Assembly: GCA_035079385.1 (NCBI GenBank)
Contig: JAVHKY010000047.1
Coordinates: forward strand, 372,001-436,000
Source of the DNA: Aspidiotus rigidus
Taxonomy: Eukaryota > Arthropoda > Insecta > Hemiptera > Diaspididae
Direction: 5' to 3'
DNA: 64,000 nucleotides
Shown: positions 55,500 through 64,000 of the stretch, in pieces
Layout of the letters: each line of letters starts with the position of its first letter
Numbering within the stretch: position 1 is the first letter of the stretch
Program-made: the position numbers and the translations under genes
Notes under the pieces: model-generated
Told to the model about the DNA's origin: nothing
Database searches by the model: none
Seen by the model: only the letters and a program-made list of their open reading frames with translations

Positions 55500-57977
55500 T
55501 GCACAAAAGGAGGTTCCGTATTAAAAAGGTTTCGACCTTCCGTATCCTTCTAGCAATCAACCGAATGAATCGCGCGTAGTCTACAAATTTTTGTCATTTC
55601 GTACATTAATATGGACCTAAAAGAATTATTCGAAGAGTTTGAGTGCAACAAATAATGAACATATATTGGAGAACAAAAAACGCTGACTGTTTTGAAATCG
55701 TGAGCTAAAAGATAGGACCAATGAAAAATTGACAGATCGAAGCGTTGGTCTAAGATTAAAACGTAAAATAAACGTAAAAATCGTTACTATTTCTTTGAAT
55801 TTTGGATTCTCGCAATTCACTCCCAGTTTACTTAGATTTACCCCGATGCGAGGTTAGTAACACTTATCAAGCCATGTCCACAGCGGGACATTACCGGAAT
55901 CGCGTGTGGTATCTATTCGTAACCGGCAGTGGCATGTGCTCAATTTCATCAATCCATTCTTAAAAAACGAACCGTGATGATACATTACGTAATTCAATCC
56001 TCCTAATTGCTGCAGGATCTGCGCTTTTCTTCGAGAATCTGTTTCCAGGAATAACACTATTCACCGAGTTGTTCCGATTTTCAAAATGGTCTATCGATAT
56101 TCTATGGATATCGATTATTGAACTGCGCGGAAAGTGCCTCTCAACAGGACGTCTTCTTATACTGCAGCTTCTAGTCAATATGACAGTTTTATGACTGCAA
56201 ATAGTGGTATGCAAATACATTGTAAGATTGTAAAATACTTTACGTGCGTACAACTTAACGAATCCAAACACGAAATACGTAATTTGCGCTACACCAATAA
56301 TTAGGTAACGTCAATTAATCATAACGATGAATAAGACGAATGTTTTCCCTTTTGCTAATCCGCAGGACTTTCGTTTTCGGTAGTGAATTATACTGAATAA
56401 TCCATTATTTATCGGTAAGATTGCACGCAATTTATCCCCTAAAACAGGTTATTATTATATACGTACATGATTGTGAATTATCACTTTTTAACTGCCTCAA
56501 TAATACAGTAGTGTACATTGATGAATGCGCTGCACACACTACTGTCGAATCCCATATAACACCTAACGCGTGAGTTCATTTTTTTTTAATTCCCTTTCCC
56601 GCGATACAAACGACGCCGTCGTACAGTATCGTAAACTATAGGCATACATTTTGAAACTGGTTGTGGTGTAATTTTATTGACTACGTACAATAATGTGACC
56701 ATTCGCAACGTACTGATACGGTATTCCGATGTAAAATTGATTAGGTTATCGTGTATACTCGAACATTTCTATAAGGCACAACAATAATTGATATTAACCT
56801 GGTCATTATTACGTACATCCATCATTGGCATCAAATTGTTGAGGGTGCTGTAACGTTCTGCAATCTTCATTCGATTGAGGTGAAGTTAGAACAAAGATAC
56901 AGTTCTCATTCTGTATTAGTCCAGTCAATAAAGATGAAAAAATGACAATTATGAGCCATAAATGTGACGGAAGGTTTTTCTCTTGTAATTTCTGTGAGGT
57001 CGAGACGTATTTTAGTTTGAGGGGGAGTCTAAGGAGGGGAAGTCGAATGTAAAGGTTGTAGTGGATTGAATTGGAGATGAATATGTTTGGTGGGTGGGTA
57101 GTTGGTTGGTTGTTGTGAAGGAGAAAGATTCGTTCGTTAGTTGAAAGTTGTGGAAATCGGAAGACAGAGGATAAAAAGTTGGAGGAGTCTTTGAAAGTGG
57201 AGGAGGTTCTAAGGGCTCTGAACATAGGTTAAGTTTGGAGTTAGCACGATAAGCTTCCAGGGTAATCCTGAGAGAAGACGTTTGGTTGCTGTCGAGTAAG
57301 TCGAAGACAGTTCCATTACCCGAATTGTAACTTCAACTCAGGAATCAGTGACACTAAATCCACAAATATCCCAATACTGGAGATCGTATGATCGTGGAAC
57401 CAACGAGTAAACCAAGTGTACAGTGTAGAACTTACAGGCACTGATTCACAGCGAATTCTCGCCCACATTTGAGTTCACTTCTCGGAATTTTTGTTCAGCA
57501 CATTCACGCTTATTCAATGAGAGCTCTGGAATGATTATATAGAATTTTTTAAAATATTTAGATTGATTATCGTCAGAAAAATTACGGTGAATAGCTTTTA
57601 CCTAAAAGATTTCTTTTTGAATTATCAATCCGATATAACGCAAAAGATGGCTTACAAGAACAAAATGAGGTACTTAAATGGCAATTTTCAGACCAACAAA
57701 TGAACGTAAGGTAACAAATGAATAGTGAATCTCGTAGGAAATTTTACGAGGAACAACTTTTGTTTGAAACCTTTTTCTCTAAAATGCTTAGTTTTTGAAA
57801 AAATCGCGAAAAACTGAATTTTGGGGATGAAGGGGGCCGCGGGGGGACTTTGCGGGCGGCAGAGCTCATAGGACTCATCGGTATTTTAATCAGGGGATTA
57901 TCCTGAGTACATTACAAAAATAAGAAACCTTCCGTCACATTTATGGACCATAAAAATTCTTTGTTGACTGGACTATA
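55500..57977. other. Unassigned region with one inverted repeat
   Basis: 'attagtccagtcaataaaga...ccataaatgtgacggaaggttttt' (about 56920-56983) is repeated in inverted form at about 57939-57974, immediately before the second foldback element. Minus-strand frames at 55854-56057, 55960-56271 and 56809-57225 (138 codons) show no domain I can name; the last has a Leu-rich composition that could be non-LTR debris. Confidence 0.4.
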
Positions 57978-60770
57978 CAGGGTGAGGCCGAAAGATGTTA
58001 CCAGTTAAATGGGAGTTTGCGTTAAATCTGCCGTAGCGCAAAAACGCGAAATGTTAGATGTATACTTCAAATCTACGAAAGTCGCATCTCAATTTTATCT
58101 TCAATTTACGCCAAATACAAAGTTTCTACGTCTTCTCTGAGCCGAGTTATGGACCAAAATGTGCCGAAAATTCAACAATTTGCCAGGATTCCCAAAATAG
58201 GGCTCGAAAATTAATTAATTTACAGTATTGATCTGAATTTCGAACATTCCGATTATTAAATTACTGTTCCTGAAGTGAAATTTTACGGGGAAAACGAAAA
58301 AAATAGTCACAAAATACTGCGAAGTACAAAAATGGGTTAATGAGCCCAAAAAGGGTCAAAATGTCCCGAAGTAGGAATCGCTAATTTTATTCAATTCTTC
58401 TGTAAAATTTTGCGCTGAGTTCGAAAAAATCACCCAAATCACCCTACGAAGCTTCAAAAAGGATGTACGAGCCCAAAGAGGGTCAAAATTCCCCCAAATA
58501 AAAAAATTGTGTGGTCTTTGAAAACTTCGTAGAACTCTGAAGTAAAATTTCATGCTGAGTCCGAAAAAATCACCCGAAAATTATCTAACAAAGCTCAAAA
58601 TTCAGTGAAAGAAGGCCAAGAGATTCCACATGTTCACAAGTTGAAAGATCGCTCAAATTTTCATATTTTATTCGACTCTCTTGCGAAATTGAGCTTAGTT
58701 CGACTAAGGCCCTGAGTATGATTGAAGCTGGTGGAAGACTCGTTGTTTCAGATGATGAGGGAAAGCATGGAACCAAGAAGCTTGTCTTCCGTTATAAACT
58801 CGCAATGAAAAATTAGCCAGAGTGCCTCTATCGCTGAAAGCGGGCAAGAGTGTGATCATTCTTGTTGTGTCAGTCGAAAGAGTGAATTTTCAGGGAAGAT
58901 CGTCATACGTTGTAAACTGACGGCGAAAAAATAGCTACGGTGCCTAAAAATGATTCATTTTACAGTATTTAAATGAATTTTGAGTATTTTAAGAATTAAA
59001 TTGATGTTACTTGAAGGAAACGCAGCGTAGAGTTGAAAAATATGATTGAAACATTTTGAAAAACACCAAAATGGGTTGATGGGCTCAAAAAGGATAAAAA
59101 TTTCCCTAAAAGCAAAAAATTGCTCGAACTTGTAGATTTTACTCAATTCTTAGGTGAAATTTAGCGTAGATTCCGGAAAAAATTATTAAAAAATTCTGAA
59201 CAGCACCCAAATGGTCCAATGGAACCAACAACATTTCTTCAAAACAGGAAATTGTTCAGGTTTTCGAAAAAAAAGAACGTGTCCAAAACTAAGCAAACAA
59301 TTCTTCTGTTGTATTCTGGCTGTGGAAGATCAGCTAGGTCAATGTATTTGATTAAAGAAGGCAATTTGTGAAGTTTTCATAGTTCCATGGGATGGAGGAA
59401 ACAATACTGAGAAGCTTCTCTGTTGATAGCTAGCAGCGAAAGATTGGCTGAAATCCCTACCTGAATCAAAAGGGGAAAATGTGCCCCAATTCCTGTTTTG
59501 TTGGCTTCTAGGGAAAATGTGACCGAAAGGCTAGTCTACTGTTGAATGCTCCCGGAAAGAAGTCGGTGAATGCCTTGCAGGCAAACATTCAGGTACTCGT
59601 TGTTTTCGCGACAATGGAAGGTACAGAAAGTACAGTACCGAGCAGCACTCGCGGTGAGAGATTAGGTGAAGCCCTCCGTATGATTGGGGTGGGCCAATGC
59701 ACAACGATTCCTCGATGTTCCAAACGAAGATGGTTGTGTTACACAGAAGATTGTCTTCCAATATGAGCTTGTGGAGAGAGATTGGCTAGGTTCCCGCTTG
59801 CAAATGAAGCGCGGGTAAATGCACATGAGAAGCTCGTTGTTTCCGGCGGAGAATAAAATATGATGAGAGATCGGGTAAAGCCCCTTGTATGGACCAAACG
59901 GAAAATGCACAAGAGTTGCTCGTTCTTTCAAGCGATGAACAGAAAATTACCGAGAAGCTAGTGTCCCGTTGTGAACTCGCCGTGAGAAATCGGCTAAAGC
60001 CAGGCTCTTGATCAAAGCAGGCACATGCACAATGATTCCTCGTTGTTCCAAGCGAAGGAGGTAGTTTTACAAAGAAGATCGTCTTCCTTATGAGTCACGA
60101 TGAAAGATTGGCTAGGTTCTCGCGTACGATAGAAGCAGGCAAGTGCACGGAAGTAGCTCGTTGTTTCAGGCGGTGAATGGATTATGACTGAAAAGATCGT
60201 CATCCGTTGTTGGATTGTAGTGAGAGATCGGTTAAAGCACCACATATGATCGAAGCGGGCACTTTAGCCGATCTCTCACCACAAGCTCAGACCAGAGGAT
60301 GATCTTCTCGGTAACTTTTCTGCCATCGCCTGGAATAACCAGGAATTCACATCCAGCTCTGATTGTACGTGGGACTTTAGCCGATCTCTCACCGCGAGCT
60401 AACAACGGAGGACGATCTTCTTGATAACATTCCCTTCACAGTTGGGAACAACAAGGTGTTAGCTGTCTTGCATTTGCCCACTCTGATCGGACGCGGAAAA
60501 TATCGAACAATGAGTGCAAGAAGACAGAAGACGAGTTCGCGGAATTTTTGACCATTTTTTAAAAACTTGACATTAGATTTATTGAGTGATGTTTGAAATT
60601 CTGAACAATTTTTCGTCTTGGGGAAATTTTGATCCTTTTTTGCGCCCATTGACCCATTTTGTTGCTTTTCAGAGTTTTTTAATAATTTTTTCCGGACTCT
60701 ACGCTGAATTTCGCTTGGGAATTAAGTAGTGTGAATGTTTGAGCAATTTTTTGCTTTGAGGATTTATTCA
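57978..60770. mobile_element. Foldback-type element with internal arrays, second copy (right end lost)
   Basis: Starts CAGGGTGAGGCCGAAAGATGTT after TATA and matches the 28,805 left TIR for about 200 bp ('gttaccagttaaatgggagtttgcgttaaatctg', 'caattttatcttcaattt', 'ttatggaccaaaatgtgccgaaaattca'). It continues with diverged ~140-bp units to about 58560 and a central array of ~115-bp units (58720-60500; 'gagagatcggctaaagc', 'gatcgaagcgggcac', 'ctcgttgtttcaggcg'). An orientation switch occurs at about 60263, followed by inverted units to about 60770. No right TIR is found. Frames at 59531-60245 trace the array. Confidence 0.75.
58720..60500. repeat. Central array of ~115-bp units with an inversion point
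   Basis: Each unit contains 'tg..ctcgcggtgagagatcggcta', 'gatcgaagcgggca' and 'gctcgttgtttcaggcg'. About a dozen diverged units are recognisable. At 60255-60265 the order flips ('gaagcgggcactttagccgatctctcac'), making a local palindrome. The same unit occurs singly near 22,140, 30,130-30,880, 35,770 and 36,030. Confidence 0.75.
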
Positions 60771-61538
60771 ATGTATGGGAGAATAAGAAAAAACTAATCG
60801 CTTGCATAATAATGAGAATTCGTTGGACGATAGGAATGGTAGAATGAGGGTCTTGAATAGCCAATAGAAATAGTACTTAATTAATGGAGACGAGAGCAAA
60901 GGAAAGGCAGGAGGATGTAGCGGTAAGTTCGGCGATGAATATGGAAACAGAGTTTCTCATACGAAAAGATGAGATGTTACCCTTATTTGAGACTGCTTAT
61001 TTGGTTCTTGACCCCAAATTGGACCCGTCCGTGAAACAAAAAAGTGGGAAAGAAATTCTGAAGAAATGACGGAGGTTAATCAAAACGTATGTCAAGGACA
61101 AGAAAAAAAAAAAAAAAAAAAATAGAGAAAAGTTTGTTTAGATTGGTGTAGCTGTAGAAATTTAGGTGACCATAAGGCGATAAATTTGAAAATTCCAAGC
61201 AAAATTACACATTTAAATAATCTTTGAGGGGGAAAAATTCGAAATAAATGTTTGAGTACTAATGATCTCGAATAATTAAGGCATTAGCTTTCCCCCCCCC
61301 CCCCCCCTATGGTGGTCCTGTTACATTCAAAACCGGAAGTGTTTTGTGTCTCGTTTTAATCTTGCTTCAATTTCTCATAAAATTTTTCGTCGTTTATTTC
61401 GAGTTTGTGCATTATTTTTGAATTTTTTCAAATTTTTATTTCAACTTTATTTTCTCTTGCTCCAAATTGTTATTCCAAATTTCAAATTGTTTTACTTTCA
61501 AGAAGCGAGTTTTATTAAATCTCAATCACACATCTTAC
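60771..61538 (+). other. Unassigned, includes a possible coding remnant at 60884-61069
   Basis: A 61-codon frame (METRAKERQEDVAVSSAMNM, ending VKQKSGKEILKK) is rich in charged residues. After its stop a second frame (RLIKTYVKDKKK) continues the same style into a poly-A tract at about 61107-61125. This could be the end of a decayed transposon or retroposed gene. Family not recognised. The segment after it is AT-rich with a C tract near 61291-61306. Confidence 0.3.
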
Positions 61539-61923
61539 AGGGTGTCTACCAGAATTGAAAAATGAAATTGACATTAATTGACCTTTTTTTGATATTTTAT
61601 TTGACCCTAAAAATATCATATTGCTTCCCCCCTCCCACTTCAAACTAATATCGTAATTTTGGGATTTTTTTAGTCGTTTGCGAGAATTAATATTTAATTG
61701 AAAAAAGTGTCATTTTATAAGTCAGAAATTTGTTGATAGACCTTGATATTGCAGAGTTGAAAAAGACGCTCTATTTTTGAATAATATTGATTGAAAATAT
61801 AGCAAGATACGTGAAAAATATTCTTTACACAAGATTACAAAGTATTTTTGGATTTCTTAGTCGACCGATAGAAAAGTTGACTTACTTGACTTAGTTGACC
61901 ATATTTCAAAAAAGTTGACTTGA
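61539..61923. mobile_element. CAGGG-TIR MITE, copy 3 (right end truncated)
   Basis: Starts CAGGGTGTCTACCAG at 61539. The body follows copies 1 and 2 ('gacattaattgacc', 'ttgacttacttgacttagttgacc') with an extra ~50-bp stretch near 61755-61800. It stops at 'aaaaaagttgacttgacg' without the right TIR, so no target duplication can be read. Confidence 0.75.
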
Positions 61924-62134
61924 CGTAATTCTTTCAGCTATTTTTCATTCTAAGTGAAATTAAGAATTTTTATTACAGAAGGACGTCGAAAAGTAAAAAG
62001 TGAAAGAATAAAGTTGGAAAACAAAATTATACGTCGATTTTTCCTTTGTCTGATAACAAATGTTTTTGAACCAGAATCATGCTTTCGATTTCAAAGATTC
62101 TTCCAACTTTACAAAAACGATATCGAACAATATA

Positions 62135-62482
62135 CATCATCATCAATACTGATATTCAAAGACTATCTTGGTCACTCTTGATGAAGACAGTACGAGAAAT
62201 AAAATTTACCAGGCAAAAATTAAATCTCAAGAGACAGAGAATGTACATCTTCAGTGACGTCACAATACATTTTTTTGGGGAGAACTTTTTTGGGGTTCTT
62301 GCCTCTGGCAATGGGGCGAAAAAAAAAAAAATTCTCACCGGAAAAATGTGTTGTGACGTCACCCAAGATATACATTCTCTGTCTCTTGAGATTTAATTTT
62401 TGCCTGGGAAATTTTATTTCTCGTACAGTCTTCATCAAAAGTGACCAAGATAGTCTTTGATCACCAATATTGATGATAATCT
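62135..62482. mobile_element. 348-bp near-perfect palindrome (foldback MITE)
   Basis: The two arms of about 165 bp meet at 'ttgcctctggcaa' (about 62299-62311). Arm phrases 'ctatcttggtcac', 'gatgaagac.gtacgagaaataaaattt', 'caagagacagagaatgta', 'gtgacgtcac' and 'aggttcttgcc' all have inverted partners. The complementary arms explain the paired open frames on both strands (peptides ending SDQDSL or SLEI appear twice). RNA from either strand would be a long hairpin. TGACGTCA is present in both arms. Confidence 0.9.
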
Positions 62483-62915
62483 ATATGGTTTGGTTGATAC
62501 TGCACGTATTACATATTCTGTATCACCTACGATCTTATTTTTGTATAGCATTTTTCGAATTTCCCTACAGTCCCGCAGTCCCGGCGAGTTTTATTTTTCA
62601 ACATTTTGTACATTCTTTAAAGAAGTTTCTTTTTCTCGATACTTTGATAAGGGTAATGTGCCTACCGTATGTACAGATATTGTTCCACATCTGAGTGGAA
62701 CAAAGATGCGGATCTCTCCAGATCTTGACATAGAAAAAATTTAGATCTCTTGAACTTTACATCTTGGTAGGAAAAAAAGCTCCCAGATCTTTTGAAAAAA
62801 AATTTAAAAATAAATATCTGTCATGTAACAGTCATTGAGAGAAGACAAAAACAAGAGACCCGGATACTGAGGCGTATGGCGACTCAGTCTTGTTTTTTCC
62901 CCTGCAATTGCATAG
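62483..62915. other. Putative intron preceding the terminal exon
   Basis: AT-rich. Ends in a good polypyrimidine tract and acceptor: 'cttgttttttcccctgcaattgcatag' up to 62915. A less likely acceptor 'catgtaacag' is at 62831. Frames at 62457-62744 and 62470-62694 have no known domain. Confidence 0.35.
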
Positions 62916-63028
62916 GTGAGCAAGAGCCCCAAAAAGTTGTAAATGTTAACGTAATCAACATTAAGAAATCTCCTGTGGTCATGTATCAAAATAATAACGG
63001 GAAGCAAAATGTGTATTATTCGATGTAA
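62916..63028 (+). CDS. Putative terminal coding exon with polyadenylation signal
   Basis: After the acceptor 'tgcatag' the frame (incoming phase 1) reads EQEPQKVVNVNVINIKKSPV, then VMYQNNNGKQNVYYSM, and stops with TAA at 63026-63028. An AATAAA occurs about 25 bp later (63053-63058), so the 3' UTR would be short. The composition (Val/Asn/Lys/Gln, Tyr at the end) is protein-like and the exon boundary, stop and polyA signal are in the right order. Using the alternative acceptor at 62831 would add about 28 residues including CFFPCNC. Gene identity unknown. It could belong with the 26336 exon (phase 1) or with undetected exons. Confidence 0.45.
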
Positions 63029-63058
63029 TCTAACCACTTTTATATGATTTAAAATAAA

Positions 63059-63429
63059 ATATTCCACGTCTTTCACTTCAAATCGTGTACCTAACTTCTA
63101 CTAAACAAAAGTTGACAGATTAGAAGATCGATTGACGGCTATTCACAAGAAATCCATCCCAATTGACCTGATGCGGCACCAGTGCATTACCTCAGGTGAA
63201 GCGGCTCATACACAGTATAAATGGAGCTGGTAGAAAATATAATATTTTACGCAACTGATACGAATATGCCGGTCAAAAGCTCCGTGAATCATAAAATACT
63301 TACAATTTATGTTACCTGTGAAGAGAAAAAGGGTAAAGTTCACACTCATATTGTAAGCCTCCGGTCAACTAATGAAGTAAAAAGAAAAAAAAAATAAAAA
63401 TAAAAACTAGATAGTCCAATAATTCTCAA
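63059..63429. other. Downstream flank
   Basis: No feature recognised except an A-rich tract near 63380-63405. Confidence 0.4.
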
Positions 63430-63720
63430 TCAAGAGTAGACGACTCGAGGTTTCTTGCAGGTGCCTTCTGTAAGATTAGATAACTTTACCGATTCCGGAT
63501 AATAATATCGTGCGTCCGTTTCTGAATTGACTGAACTGTATTGCGGCGTCGCCTGACCATTCGAGTATTTTGACCCCTTCTCCCCGTCGTCGTGCGGATT
63601 ATAAGCACGCAGAAAGTAATTTCCGTACGGGACATAAATCCGCCCGTGCACGCATCGATATACGGTGCGGTGTCGTAAAAAACGATCGCGACCAGACTTG
63701 AATGAAAAGTCGACATTTCT
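63430..63720 (-). CDS. Putative coding exon, Tyr-rich, minus strand
   Basis: The minus frame is open from 63720 to the stop at 63430-63432, over 90 codons: FSFKSGRDRFLRHRTVYRCV, then HGRIYVPYGNYFLRAYNPHD and YSSVNSETDARYYYPES. GC content is clearly above that of the flanks and the peptide is not low-complexity. No ATG starts it, so it would be an internal or terminal exon. A donor-like TCG|GTAAAG lies at about 63494-63489, right after YYYPES, giving an alternative exon end. Acceptor candidates near 63715-63735 ('cgtcttgattgaag') are only fair. Family not recognised. Confidence 0.35.
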   Translation of the reverse strand, partial: RNVDFSFKSGRDRFLRHRTVYRCVHGRIYVPYGNYFLRAYNPHDDGEKGSKYSNGQATPQYSSVNSETDARYYYPESVKLSNLTEGTCKKPRVVYS

Positions 63721-64000
63721 TCAATCAAGACGGAAGCTAAACCGACAACAATGTCGCTCGCCGATAAATTCCCATCAATTTTGACATATTACAGAATGTT
63801 CGCGCAGTCATTCGCATTACGTCATCAAACGCCGGCCGAGAATATCCGTCTATTCTTTCATAAGGTAAATAAATAAAATTTATGCGCGTAAAGACGGTCA
63901 AGATGTACACGCGTGATTTCACAATTGTTATAATTGAAGCAATAATCGTAATTGAATTGCATCTCGACGACTTAAATCGCGGTAATGAGGCGCTTTATTG
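63721..64000. other. Right edge, moderately CpG-rich
   Basis: A minus-strand frame at 63737-63922 has no recognised domain. The region may be the intron or upstream part of the minus-strand exon at 63430-63720. Confidence 0.3.

Noticed and set aside
56809..57225. 138-codon minus-strand frame as a host gene
   Set aside because: The composition (Leu/Pro/Ser-rich) suggests non-LTR debris, but no motif could be assigned. It also overlaps an inverted repeat near 56.92-56.98 kb.
59531..60245. Several 74-89-codon frames at about 60 kb
   Set aside because: They lie in the ~115-bp central array and overlap on opposite strands.
62079..62460. Paired frames on both strands with the same peptide ends
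   Set aside because: Explained by the palindrome at 62135-62482.

Overview
This looks like a piece of a eukaryotic nuclear genome, most likely an arthropod and probably an insect. It is strongly AT-rich and has no prokaryote-style gene packing. It holds long homopolymer and dinucleotide tracts, intron-type splice signals (GTAAGT/GTAAGA donors), short TTAGG runs, an RNA polymerase III tRNA-like promoter, and a dense mix of non-LTR retrotransposon, Penelope-like and terminal-inverted-repeat (TIR) element remains. I cannot name the species. No complete host gene lies in the window. Host coding content appears limited to a few isolated exons: a secreted-protein first exon at 5356-5627 (+), a basic N-terminal exon at 26336-26477 (+), a terminal exon at 62916-63028 (+), and a possible exon at 63430-63720 (-).

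Layout. 1-1130: about 3.5 units of a ~313-bp satellite. 1909-4257: a 2.35-kb composite repeat whose near-identical second copy is at 18458-20831; there it splits the 3' UTR of a minus-strand non-LTR element, and an uninterrupted relative of that UTR sits at 34.5-35.06 kb. 4.9-5.65 kb: a CpG-rich promoter and first exon. 6.4-9 kb and 24.2-25.5 kb: scattered members of a 'CCTATCATATATAGCTCGA' family that becomes a true minisatellite at 42.7-43.7 kb. 10.1 kb: a foldback MITE. 13.6, 54.5 and 61.5 kb: three copies of a MITE with CAGGGTGTCTACCAG ends, two of them with exact 5-bp target duplications. 14.83-14.97 kb: a 145-bp (GA)n tract. 25.95 kb: a tRNA-like SINE head. 28.8-31.56 kb: a 2.76-kb foldback element whose ~200-bp TIRs enclose inverted subterminal tandem arrays and a central array; a second copy starts at 57,978. 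31.7-35.1 kb: two non-LTR 3' ends. 36.1-36.9 kb: Penelope-like RT debris and another non-LTR fragment. 38.19-39.10 kb: a 909-bp foldback element with an exact 8-bp target duplication. 40.16-40.31 kb: a 42-bp perfect inverted repeat around a hammerhead-ribozyme-like core. 41.0-42.6 kb: a head-to-tail dimer of non-LTR 3' ends. 46.7-47.8 kb: two copies of a TIR element ending GGCGTCCATAAATTACGT. 51.4-55.5 kb: a 565-bp inverted repeat enclosing a Penelope-like GIY-YIG remnant and a non-LTR RNase H remnant. 62.1-62.5 kb: a 348-bp near-perfect palindrome.

The window is best read as a long intron or intergenic stretch that has accumulated nested transposable elements. Recognisable element proteins are RNase H domains and C-terminal tails of I/Jockey-like non-LTR retrotransposons, and the reverse transcriptase and GIY-YIG nuclease of Penelope-like elements. 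All carry stops or frameshifts. The most unusual items are the foldback element with internal tandem arrays, the hammerhead-like motif, and the composite 2.35-kb unit that has moved or been copied as a block.
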